From Flavobacteriales bacterium UBA6057 (GTDB taxonomy: Bacteria; Bacteroidota; Bacteroidia; Flavobacteriales_G; Salibacteraceae): a DNA stretch of 64,000 nt. The position numbers and the translations under genes were made by a program. The stretch covers positions 211,613 through 275,612 of the forward strand of contig DIYJ01000009.1 of assembly GCA_002428995.1 (NCBI GenBank), given 5' to 3'. Shown in pieces: positions 52,005 to 61,700 of this stretch (position 1 is the first letter of the stretch; each line of letters begins with the position of its first letter). The notes under the pieces are model-generated. The model ran no database searches and was not told the DNA's origin. It saw only the letters and a list, made by a program, of their open reading frames with translations.

Positions 52005-55000
52005 TTAGCGTTCTGCGTTTAATTCTTCCGTTACAGGTGCAAGCTGCTCCTGAACTTCGAGGTAGTGTTTTAGAAGGGCGGTCAATTCTTCAATCTGGGC
52101 CTTCAATTCCTGGTTTTCTGCCTGCACGGCTTCCAGGTGCTCCTGCTGTTCTTGTGTGGCACGCACGAGCAGGGCGATGAGCGGATCTTTATCAAGGAGT
52201 TTAAAGTCTGTGATGGTGTCGTTGCCAACTACTTCTTCCACCTCGGAAACCATGTCTGGAATGATGGTTTCAACTTCCTGTGAAATGAAGCCATAGTTGG
52301 TGCCTTCCTTGTAGTTTCCGGAAGCACGGTAATCTTCCTTCCACTGGAAGGTGACCGGGCGTAGTTGTTTGATTAAGCTGGTAGCATCGGTAATGCTTTG
52401 GATGTTTTCCTTGGCTCGGGCATCAGAAGCTGTCGCCCAAAGCGCTGAAGAAGATCGCCCGGTGCCATTGATATGCAGGATGTGGGTGGGATCGCCCTGG
52501 CCGATGCCCATTCGACCGTTGTGGTCGATGACCATGCGCTGCCCAGAGTTCCCGCTACCTGAGTTTTGGAAGATGTGGAATTCACCAGAGTTGCCGTCAC
52601 CAGTACCCTGGACTCCCATGAAGTATTCACCGTTGCTGTTTTCGGCCACGAAGCCAGAGAAACTGGTGCTGGAAGTTTCGGACCGGTAGCGAATGGAACC
52701 GCTGCTGAAAAGGTGGACCCCATCCGATGGGTTACTGATGCCAATGCCTACTTCCCCGGTCGATTCAACCATGAGTTGGCTCTCACCGTTGGTAATCATG
52801 TGGATTTCATCAGCATCGCCAAAGTTGTCATCATCACCCACAATGATAGCGGTGCCCGCTGAACCTCGTTCTCCGGGTGCCTCGATGGCAGTTGCATAGA
52901 CCCATGGGGTTGTGAAATATCCATCACCGGCTTGTTGGGTCGCCCCTTGGAAAGTACTCTGTGCACCAATGGCAATGTTTCCGACTACCGCATTGAAGTT
53001 GACGTCAAGGTCGCCCTGAGGAGATGTTTCTCCGATGCCTACATCTCCGTTGTCCTTGATGACAAATTCTGTGTTGGAACCTTGCCCTCCATGGATTGAG
53101 ACGTCTCCACCATCGTTTTGCAGGTGCAGCGTTGCTTCTCCACCATTGCTTCGCGCCATGATTTCATTATCGTCCATGACGATGTTGGTGCTCGATTCGG
53201 AGCCAATCAAAAATTCTCCCGATCCATCGTTGAGGGACGCATCGTTGCCATCAATCACGTGCAATAGCACCTTTGGATCGGTGGTCCCAACACCTACGTG
53301 TCCGTTACCATCAATCCGCATAATTTCTTCCACATCGGTGCCTTCTATAAGCCCTGTTCCTGACTGACTACCCTTGGTGAGGAATTTGATATCGCGACCA
53401 TTGGCAGCAGCCATTTCGAAATAACCATTTCCAGCCCTGATCTGGCCGATGGAGTTGGAAGCTGAATTGTATCCAAACGTGACCGATTCCTGATCTGTGG
53501 CAGCTCCACCATTGATGTATACATCGGTTGATCCGGTTGTGGACACCGTTAATGGAGACACGGGATTGGTGAAGCTAATTCCCAGGTAGCCGGCATTGCT
53601 GAGTGTTAATTCCTCGGCACCATTGATGTACCAGCTGTATTTGGCACTGGCGGGTGCGCTGTGCCAGAACTCTGAATTATTGATGCCCAGAGAATAAGGA
53701 TAGACACCTGAAGCTCCGGGCCAAAGAATCAATCGATCACCGTTTCCTCCAACAGTTCCGGTGCTTGGGGCGGCCGTGCTGCCATTGTGGAAATAACCAC
53801 TCCCACTTACATGAAGCTTCGTGGCCGGATTGGTTTGATTGATGCCGACATTTCCATCTTCATCAATGCGCATGGCTTCAGATTCGGTTGAGCCATCGGT
53901 GGAGGCATAAAAGACGATATCCCCGGTGTTGGCTGAAGCATCAGTGACCCGGCCGGAAATACGTCCCAGGATATTAGAGCTTCCAAGGTCTGCATCGTAG
54001 TTCTCAAACAGGATGCTTGCCTGGTTGGCCGTGGTTGCGGCATTTCGTGCCCCCCGAATGGTAATTCGGCTATCCTGACCCGTGGTTGAGGTTGGTTCGA
54101 CCACAACCTGAGGCACTCCATCAGCACTTACGTTCAGGCTGGACTCTGGTGAAGCGGTTCCAATTCCCACCCGGTTGTTCGCGCCATCAACGCTGAAGGT
54201 GCTTCCATCTACGCTGAAACCGTCTGCTACGGAAGTGGTGAAGTCGAGCGTGCTGGAACCTTGGTTTACCGTGGTGTTTGCAGAAAGGGAGCCTGAACCG
54301 GAATAGATACCATTCCCGTCTCCGGGATCCGCCCAGCTTACAGTGCCGCTTCCATTGGTGATCAATGCATATCCATTGGTGCCGTCTACGCTGGGGAGTT
54401 TGTAGACTCCGTTTACATCCACCGTATCGATAAGGGCTCTGCCGTTCACATCCAGGGAAGCGCTCGGGGTTGTTTGGTTGATACCCACATTTCCATCTGC
54501 GCGGAGGTAGATGCCCGATGCGGTGGCACCCATGTTGTCATAGGCTGTCAGTCCAACTTTGGTGGGAACACCGGAAGAGGAAACCGTACCATCGATTCGA
54601 ACCCTTAAGAAGGGTTGCTGTGCGGTGAACCCTATGCCACTCACATAACCGGTTCCATTGAAGCTAACGATGTTGTCGTTGTCCAGAAGTGATGACGGTG
54701 ATCCTGAAGTACCCCGCCCTGTCCAGAAGTCGAAATCGGCTCCGGTGTTGCTGTTGCTGAAAGAAGTGTATTCTGAGTAAGTCGTGTTGGCCGAATTGGT
54801 GATCGAAAACTCATTGTTGATGATGCGAATGCCACCTCCATCCGCAGTGAGGCCGCTGTCTGAACCGTTGTTTGAAATGTACCGGTTGCCCAGGATGATG
54901 TTTTGTGTAGCGGTATGATCGCCTAAGTCGTCTCCAGGATCCTGGAACGAAACATTCCCGGAGCCATCCGTGATGAGGGCCTCCCCGTTGTTGCCATCTA

Positions 55001-55835
55001 CCGGAGAGAGTGTGTAATTACCAATGGTCAGATCGGTGTTGACATTGAGTCGGTTGGCTACGGTTTGACCGATCAACAAGATATTGCTGTCACTGGCCAC
55101 AGAGAAGAGGGTCACCGTGCTGTCATCCCATGTGATGGAAGAATTTGCAAGGTTTGGGATGTTGGCGTTGGCAGTACCCGATTCGAAGTGTGCAAGGACG
55201 GTGTTGTCTGGCGTGAACGCCAAAACTCCTGCCTCTTCGCTGCTGATGTACTTGAAATCGGATCCGTTGTAATACATGTTAGCTCCGATGTACCGTAGCC
55301 CCGCGGTATTGGTGCCATCGATAGCAAAGAAATCGTTCACCCCAAGCGGCACCTGTGGACTGTTAAAACCAATGGACAGACTATCGACATTGAGGATGTT
55401 CTGATTATTGGCATTGTTACCGTTGGCCAGCACCCCATCGAGCGAAAACACGGAAGCATCGGTATCGAGGATTTGAACCCAGGAGGAAGAGCTGCTTTTG
55501 TATGTGTACAGACCGGTTTCTCCATCGGTTTGCCAAATCAACAGGCCGTTGGCCGGACTTACGATGGCATTGCGGTTGGACTGGGGCATCCGTGGAATGA
55601 GCATGCCTTTGTCCGTACTCACCACGTCCAACATAGCACTGGGCAAGGGCGCCAGTCCCGCTTCTCCAATGGCCATGCTTTGGGCATATACTTGGGAACT
55701 CAAGTTGGCTATCAGAACAAAAAGCAATGCTATACTTGCCAGAGCACGCAGTATCCATAGTGACCAACCGGTACCACGGATGCCCGATGGACTAGCCGAG
55801 CTCAACAACCCTTTATATGTACTCAGTTTCTTCAT
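52005..55835 (-). CDS. Tail-fibre-like protein with S74 self-cleaving chaperone domain (1)
   Basis: 1276 residues. A long N-region precedes the signal-type segment (about 28-51, ending VYAQ). The shared N-module (SAMLDVVSTDKGMLIPRM to YTYKSSSSSW) is followed by many short beta-rich blocks typical of phage-like fibres (VGIGTASPESSLNVS, MRIDEDGNVGINQTNPA). At the C-terminus the motif SDARAKENIQ (Ser1137) opens an S74 intramolecular chaperone domain, followed by a coiled coil (QEQQEHLEAVQAENQELKAQ). In phage endosialidases, this domain guides trimer folding and then cuts itself off at the Ser of SDxRxK. The ATG overlaps the stop of the upstream paralogue (ATGA). No T9SS tail. Cleavage is expected from the motif but not shown. 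Confidence 0.87.
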   Translation of the reverse strand: MKKLSTYKGLLSSASPSGIRGTGWSLWILRALASIALLFVLIANLSSQVYAQSMAIGEAGLAPLPSAMLDVVSTDKGMLIPRMPQSNRNAIVSPANGLLIWQTDGETGLYTYKSSSSSWVQILDTDASVFSLDGVLANGNNANNQNILNVDSLSIGFNSPQVPLGVNDFFAIDGTNTAGLRYIGANMYYNGSDFKYISSEEAGVLAFTPDNTVLAHFESGTANANIPNLANSSITWDDSTVTLFSVASDSNILLIGQTVANRLNVNTDLTIGNYTLSPVDGNNGEALITDGSGNVSFQDPGDDLGDHTATQNIILGNRYISNNGSDSGLTADGGGIRIINNEFSITNSANTTYSEYTSFSNSNTGADFDFWTGRGTSGSPSSLLDNDNIVSFNGTGYVSGIGFTAQQPFLRVRIDGTVSSSGVPTKVGLTAYDNMGATASGIYLRADGNVGINQTTPSASLDVNGRALIDTVDVNGVYKLPSVDGTNGYALITNGSGTVSWADPGDGNGIYSGSGSLSANTTVNQGSSTLDFTTSVADGFSVDGSTFSVDGANNRVGIGTASPESSLNVSADGVPQVVVEPTSTTGQDSRITIRGARNAATTANQASILFENYDADLGSSNILGRISGRVTDASANTGDIVFYASTDGSTESEAMRIDEDGNVGINQTNPATKLHVSGSGYFHNGSTAAPSTGTVGGNGDRLILWPGASGVYPYSLGINNSEFWHSAPASAKYSWYINGAEELTLSNAGYLGISFTNPVSPLTVSTTGSTDVYINGGAATDQESVTFGYNSASNSIGQIRAGNGYFEMAAANGRDIKFLTKGSQSGTGLIEGTDVEEIMRIDGNGHVGVGTTDPKVLLHVIDGNDASLNDGSGEFLIGSESSTNIVMDDNEIMARSNGGEATLHLQNDGGDVSIHGGQGSNTEFVIKDNGDVGIGETSPQGDLDVNFNAVVGNIAIGAQSTFQGATQQAGDGYFTTPWVYATAIEAPGERGSAGTAIIVGDDDNFGDADEIHMITNGESQLMVESTGEVGIGISNPSDGVHLFSSGSIRYRSETSSTSFSGFVAENSNGEYFMGVQGTGDGNSGEFHIFQNSGSGNSGQRMVIDHNGRMGIGQGDPTHILHINGTGRSSSALWATASDARAKENIQSITDATSLIKQLRPVTFQWKEDYRASGNYKEGTNYGFISQEVETIIPDMVSEVEEVVGNDTITDFKLLDKDPLIALLVRATQEQQEHLEAVQAENQELKAQIEELTALLKHYLEVQEQLAPVTEELNAER

Positions 55836-58795
55836 TCGGTCACTTGCGAAAGACTTACTCTGGATTCAAACTCTTCATGCATTGAATCTTGTTCCTCGCG
55901 CTGCATCATTTGTTGCTTCAACAGGATCAATTCTTCTTTCACTGCTTTGTTTTCGTTCTTCAATTGATCCAGCTGCTCTTGCTGGGTTTGAATGGCGCTT
56001 ACCAATACGGGGATCATATCCGCGTAGCGCATTCCAAGGGTTTGAAGGCTGTCATCGCCAACGTTGACTACCTCGGGAATGATCTCCTTCACGTCCTGTG
56101 CAACAAATCCGATCTTATGCTCGGTGGTGTCGTCCTTCCATTGGTAATGTACCGGTTCGAGTTCCATGACTTCTTCGAGCCCGTATTCCAATGGCTTTAG
56201 GTTGGTCTTAAAGCGGATGTCAGAGGTCTGGATAGAGCCATTGGTGGCATAGACATCGTCCCAGCGCAGGGAAGAAGTGCCAAGGTCGAGGGAATTATCT
56301 GAAGCGGGACACCAATTGCCGTTGGCATCGATCTTGACCCGGTCAGCTGCGTCATCCCGAAAAACGAATTCTTGAGAGCCGTTTTGAAAGATGTACCAAT
56401 CGTTTGTGCTTTCATCATTCAACTGGATACCCGATTGAAAGTCGCCCCCGGTCTTGGCAACGACCAACAGGCCTTGTGCAGATCCTGAGTTGCCCAAAAT
56501 GAACTCTCGGGCGGAATTGAAATAGGCAGCGTCCGTTCCACTTGTGATGAAGTGGATTTCGTCATTGGCACCAAAGTTTCCATCGTTGCCTACGGTAATC
56601 GCCACAGAGCCGGTGCCTCTTTCGCCTTGAGCTTCAATGGCATTGGTATAAATCCAAGGGGTGGTTAAAAATCCATCTCCGGCTTGACTACTTGATGCGG
56701 CTTGGAACGAGCTTTCGCTGCCAACGGAAATGTTTCCAATCACGGCTACATCATGTACATCTAAGGAAGCTTGTGGCGAGCTTTCGCCAATACCCACATC
56801 TCCATCATCTTGAATGATGACCTGCGTATTCCCGCCCTGTGAGCTTTGAATGCTCAAACCTCCACCATCAGCCTGAAGGTGGAGGTTGGTCTCACCTCCG
56901 TTGCTGCGCGCCATGATTTCGTTGTTGTCCATGACAATGTTTGTGCTGCCTTCAGAGCCAACGAGTAAGTAGCCACTTCCATCTGTGAGTGATGCATCTG
57001 AACCACCATCAACATGAAACTTGACCTCTGGAGCATTGGATCCCACACCCACGTTCCCGTTGCCATCCACGCGCATGATCTCTTCGACATCCGTACCTTC
57101 TTCCAGGCCTGAACCTGATTGGCTGCCTTTGGTCAGGAAGATGATGTCCCTGTTGTTCGCAGCAGCCAGCTGCAAAAAGCCATTTCCAGCCCTGATTTGG
57201 CCGATTGAATTCGCGGTGGAATTGTAACCAAAAGTGATGCGTGAGGTATCACCAACAGCGCCTGTATTCAGATACATGTCCGTTGAGCCAGATGTGGAAA
57301 GGGTAAGTGGGTAGGGTGGTGTGGTAATTCCGATGCCTACGTTGCCATCGTCATCAATACGCATGGCCTCAGTCTCAGTAGAGCCATTTGTTGACGTGTA
57401 GAATACCATATCACCGGTGTTGGCGGTGGCATCCGTAACGTATCCTGAGATGCGACCGAGGAATCCGGTGGAACTGATGTCATCGTCATAGTTTTCAAAA
57501 ACGATGCTTGCATTCTGACTGGACGTGCTGGTGTTTCGAGCTCCACGGATGGTAATCTGTCCGTCATTACTGGTGTTGGAAGACGGTTCTACCAACACTT
57601 GCGGAACTCCATTTCCGTGTACGTGAAGCAGCGCGCTGGGATCATTGGTACCAATACCCACATCACCACCACTTTCGATACGCATGCGCTCATTCCCGGA
57701 AGACTGAAAGGTCATGTGGCCATTGCCGCTGGCGTCTCCCAGAATAGACAAATTGGCGCTGTTAAAGTGAATTCCATAACCTTGGCCGTTGGTTTCAATG
57801 TCTCCATTCACTGCGAGGTTTGTGGCACCCGCAGTGGCACCTTCGATCGTTACTACTCCGTTTGAGTTGATCGCAATGCCTTCGTTATCACCGTCCTTGC
57901 TCATGAAGAAGGAACCCAGCTGCAGGTTTTGATCTGCCACATGATCACCGAGATCGTCTCCGGGATCTTGCCATGAAACGGTTCCGCTACCATCGGTGGT
58001 GAGTGTGTAGCCATTGGTGCCATCTATGATGGGCAGGGTATAAGGTCCAACCGTCAAATTGCTGGTTACATTCAACTGACCGGAAATGGTTTGACCAACC
58101 AAAAACACGTTGGTGTCGCTGGCGCTGGAATTGATGAACACCGTGCTATCTTCTAAAGAGATGGATGTACTCGCATTGGGTACGGTAGTATTGGCTGTTC
58201 CGGAAGCAAAGTGTCCCAGGGTCGTGCTACCTGATCCAAAGCCAAGGATTCCCGCCTGGTCGCTCTGAATGTATCTGAAATCGGAGCCGTTGTAATAAAC
58301 GTTGCCACCGATGTAGCGCAGGCCTGAAGCATTGGTGCCGTCTATCGCAAAGAAGTCATTGATTCCGAGAGGTACCTGTGCGCTACCGAAGCCAATAGAC
58401 ATGCTGTCGACATTGAGGATGTTTTGGTTGTTGGCGTTATTCCCATTGCTGAGGACGCCATCCAATGCAAAGACAGAAGCATCCGTGTCAAGAAGTTGAA
58501 TCCACGAACTGGAACCTGACTTGTAGATATAAATGCCTGGCTCATTATCGATCTGGTAAACCAGTAGACCATTGGCCGGACTTGAGATGGAATTCCGCTC
58601 GCTTTGCGTCATGCGAGGAATCAACATTCCCTTTTCTGTACTCACCACGTCAAGCATAGCGCTTGGAACGGGCTCTAAACCGGCTTCACCAATAGCCATA
58701 CTCTGTGCTATGGCCTCTTGAGATAGCATGCAAATGCATATCACCGCCATAATCTGGATTCCCCCTTTTTGTATTTCATTTTTCCTTTTCAACAT
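55832..58795 (-). CDS. Tail-fibre-like protein with S74 self-cleaving chaperone domain (2)
   Basis: 987 residues. The signal segment (about 14-30) ends AIAQ; the N-module is nearly the same as in the next gene (AMLDVVSTEKGMLIPRM). The central part has fibre-type blocks matching the paralogue at 52005-55835 (VMDNNEIMARSNGGE, DGDVGIGESSPQASLDV), so the two arose by duplication. The C-terminus has SSLRWDDVYATNG, then SDIRFKTNLKP (Ser858) as the S74 cleavage/catalytic motif, HYQWKDD, GFVAQDVKEIIPE and a coiled coil. Likely a trimeric exported fibre that releases its last 130 residues. It begins 3 bases after the stop of the first visible operon gene and overlaps the next by 4 bases. Confidence 0.87.
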   Translation of the reverse strand: MLKRKNEIQKGGIQIMAVICICMLSQEAIAQSMAIGEAGLEPVPSAMLDVVSTEKGMLIPRMTQSERNSISSPANGLLVYQIDNEPGIYIYKSGSSSWIQLLDTDASVFALDGVLSNGNNANNQNILNVDSMSIGFGSAQVPLGINDFFAIDGTNASGLRYIGGNVYYNGSDFRYIQSDQAGILGFGSGSTTLGHFASGTANTTVPNASTSISLEDSTVFINSSASDTNVFLVGQTISGQLNVTSNLTVGPYTLPIIDGTNGYTLTTDGSGTVSWQDPGDDLGDHVADQNLQLGSFFMSKDGDNEGIAINSNGVVTIEGATAGATNLAVNGDIETNGQGYGIHFNSANLSILGDASGNGHMTFQSSGNERMRIESGGDVGIGTNDPSALLHVHGNGVPQVLVEPSSNTSNDGQITIRGARNTSTSSQNASIVFENYDDDISSTGFLGRISGYVTDATANTGDMVFYTSTNGSTETEAMRIDDDGNVGIGITTPPYPLTLSTSGSTDMYLNTGAVGDTSRITFGYNSTANSIGQIRAGNGFLQLAAANNRDIIFLTKGSQSGSGLEEGTDVEEIMRVDGNGNVGVGSNAPEVKFHVDGGSDASLTDGSGYLLVGSEGSTNIVMDNNEIMARSNGGETNLHLQADGGGLSIQSSQGGNTQVIIQDDGDVGIGESSPQASLDVHDVAVIGNISVGSESSFQAASSSQAGDGFLTTPWIYTNAIEAQGERGTGSVAITVGNDGNFGANDEIHFITSGTDAAYFNSAREFILGNSGSAQGLLVVAKTGGDFQSGIQLNDESTNDWYIFQNGSQEFVFRDDAADRVKIDANGNWCPASDNSLDLGTSSLRWDDVYATNGSIQTSDIRFKTNLKPLEYGLEEVMELEPVHYQWKDDTTEHKIGFVAQDVKEIIPEVVNVGDDSLQTLGMRYADMIPVLVSAIQTQQEQLDQLKNENKAVKEELILLKQQMMQREEQDSMHEEFESRVSLSQVTE

Positions 58796-58798
58796 CCC

Positions 58799-61700
58799 TT
58801 AGTTTTTACCAGCGAGTTTGTAGATGCAGCGGTAGGGATTGGAATTGGTAGGGTCATCCATGCTGATCGATTCATTTGCACCATTGCCCCCAGCACGTTG
58901 GGCGTTGTTTGAAGCACTTCCGTCCACCCATTCCCATGTGCTGACATCACGGGTGATGGAGATTCCGACTTCTACTCCCACATACCAGTCAGCAAGACCT
59001 GGGAGTGTACCACCATAGCTGTTGTTGCAGTCTAAAACTGCATTGAACCAGGTGTCGGCTGTATTGGTGTCGCTTTGAATACAGAAATCGTCATTTACAG
59101 CGGTGAAGCCAGCTGGGCATGTGGCAGTGGCGAAGGTGTCTGCGTATACCACTCCGTTTTCATCGGTTCGTAGATAGTATCCTTCAGAAGTTCCAGTGGC
59201 TAGCTTCAGCGTTTTGCTCAACAACAGTGTGTCCTTGATGAAGACATCACCATTGTCAAAGTAGCCTGAGTAGTTAGTACCGCTACCTGTAGCCTGTGCA
59301 AAAACACCGATGCTTTGGGTGGTTGATCCAGAAGCAACCGCTCTTAGGCCTGTGTTCGCAGTGCTGTTGCCTGAAGAAGTGATGTTTACACCTGTATTGA
59401 ATCCATTGCCCGTTCCATCCAAAGTGATTTGGATACCTTCTGTGGTGGAGACTCCATCGGTGGAATTCTGGACTCGCATGGTAGTGTTGTCCGTAGTATC
59501 AAGGATGTCGAGCTTGCTGGAAGGATTGGTTGTTCCGATACCTACGAACTTGGTGGCATTGTAAATCTGCGTTGAGGTGGTGTCCCAGTCTGTGTCAACC
59601 GGATTGCTCCAACTCAGATTAGAACCATCATAGGTGAGTACATCGCCAGTGCTGAAGCCTGATGTTGGAAATTCAAGACCCAGAACACTCAGCGTATCGG
59701 TGGAGATGTTCGCAGAGAATAAGAAATCGTTACCTGTGATCGTGTCGATAAATCCATTTTGGGTGTTGATCAGGTTGTTGAAGATCGTATCAGCGCTGAG
59801 GTAACGAAGATTTGAGATGCTATCTTGGTTGGCGTCTCCGTTCTTGGCCAGGATCTCAGCCAGCGTGTTGGTGTCCGGAGCTGATGCGGTCCAAACCATT
59901 TTCGAGCCATCGTAGGTGAGGACGTCCCCGTTTGCTGCAGTGCTTGCTTCCGGGAATCTTAGGCCCTGGATAAACAGAGAATCCACATACAGGGAATCTA
60001 AGAAAGCAGAATCTGCTTCAAGGTCTCCGTGAATGGCAAGTTTTCGGGTAAAGGTCTCTGTACCAATGCCCATTGAGTCAGCTACGTATACAGCTCCATG
60101 CTTAAAATAGCCCGCCCAATTAATCGACCCATTTTTGGCTTCGGTCCATACCCCGTAGTTCGTAGCAGACGCTCCGGTACCAATGGCCTGACCGTAAAGG
60201 CCATAGTTTTCGGCAGTATTACCACTACCGTCTGCAACGGCTTTCATTCCAAAGAACTGGGCATTAGAGCTACCACTTGCTTCACCCTGAACAGCCACGT
60301 TCAAGCTGCTTGAATTATCTGCTTCACCCAAAATACCAGTGTTCTGACCTGTGTTCGACCCATTGGCTGTACCGGTGATGGCAATTCCCTGGTTTCCTGT
60401 GGTGGTGAAGGTGGCTAGTTCATCTGAAGTAGATGCTGCTACCTCCAGCATAACCGAAGGGTTGGTAACACCAATACCTACTAGCCTGGAAGTGTAAACC
60501 TGGGAAGTTGTAGTGTCCCAATCTCCATCACTTTGTGGCTCGATGCTGGACCAGGTAAGGGCAGAACCATCATAGGTAAGCACATCGCCACTGCTTAAGC
60601 CTGAAATGGGGAAGCCAAGACCGTTGATGCTGATGCTATCGAAGATGGCGCTGTCGGCATCCATATTTCCAGCAACAGAAAGCAAATTGGTTGGAGACGT
60701 AGTTCCAATACCAACATAGCTTGGTGCAGTGGTAGAATAGGCCGGACGAACCGTAATTGCAGGTACTGTAGAGAACATACCAAGCATGAGGGTCGAGTCA
60801 AGGTTGTTGACCAAAAGGTTAGAACCATCATAACCGGCACCGATGGTAAGTGCATCGTCCCCGCTGGTGGTTAGCCAGCTTCCGTAGCTATGACTGCGCG
60901 TTCCGGAGCTGGTGCTTCTGAATCCAATGGCCGAAGATTGATCTCCTGTTACACTTAGGTTTTGACCAAAAGCAACGGCATTGTTTCCTTGATTACTGAT
61001 GGATGTACCCACACTCATGGAATTTTGAGTGAACCCTGAGAAGGTCAGGGAACTTCCTACTCCGGTATTGAGAGAAGTAGTTACGTCTGTTGAACTGGCA
61101 TCCGTCCAGTCATCATCGTCTTCCAGTTTGTATCCGGTCGTTCCACTTGAAGTAACTACGTAGATGGAATCATTGGAAGCGTACACAGAGTCCACACCGA
61201 TGTCTATCAATGTCGAGACATCTGTGAAACTCAAAACTCCAGAACCATTGGTTGAGAGCACATTTCCGTTGTCTCCATCTGCAGTTGGGTATGTCAGTGT
61301 ATCGCCAGGGCTTGTTCCATAAGCAGTTTTGAATGATCCATTGATTTGAAGGATGCGGTTGCTGATCCCTGATGTGAGATCTCCCCAGAGAAGAGGGGTG
61401 CTGGTACCTGAATTATCCAGGAAGAAACGGTTGTCTGTGGTGTCACCTGAACCTGCTTCGTAACCGATTTTGATGGCACCTGAAGTTGATCCAGAGGCGC
61501 TTGATCCGGCCAGACCGCCAATGAAAACATTTTGGCTACCTGAAGTCGTTGAATTGGCAGTGCGCTGCCCGAGGAAAACGTTGTCCGAACCTGACAGCAG
61601 TACTTGTCCTGCATGATGTCCGAGTGCAAGGTTCTGATTGCCCGTTTGAAAATCGTTCAGCGAGAGGTAACCCATGGCAATGTTCGCTACTGAACCGCTT

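Noticed and set aside
45710..58795. Prophage tail-fibre genes suggested by S74 domains
   Set aside because: The proteins have Sec signal peptides and are co-transcribed with PorP/SprF and OmpA genes, which fits a surface structure and not a phage.
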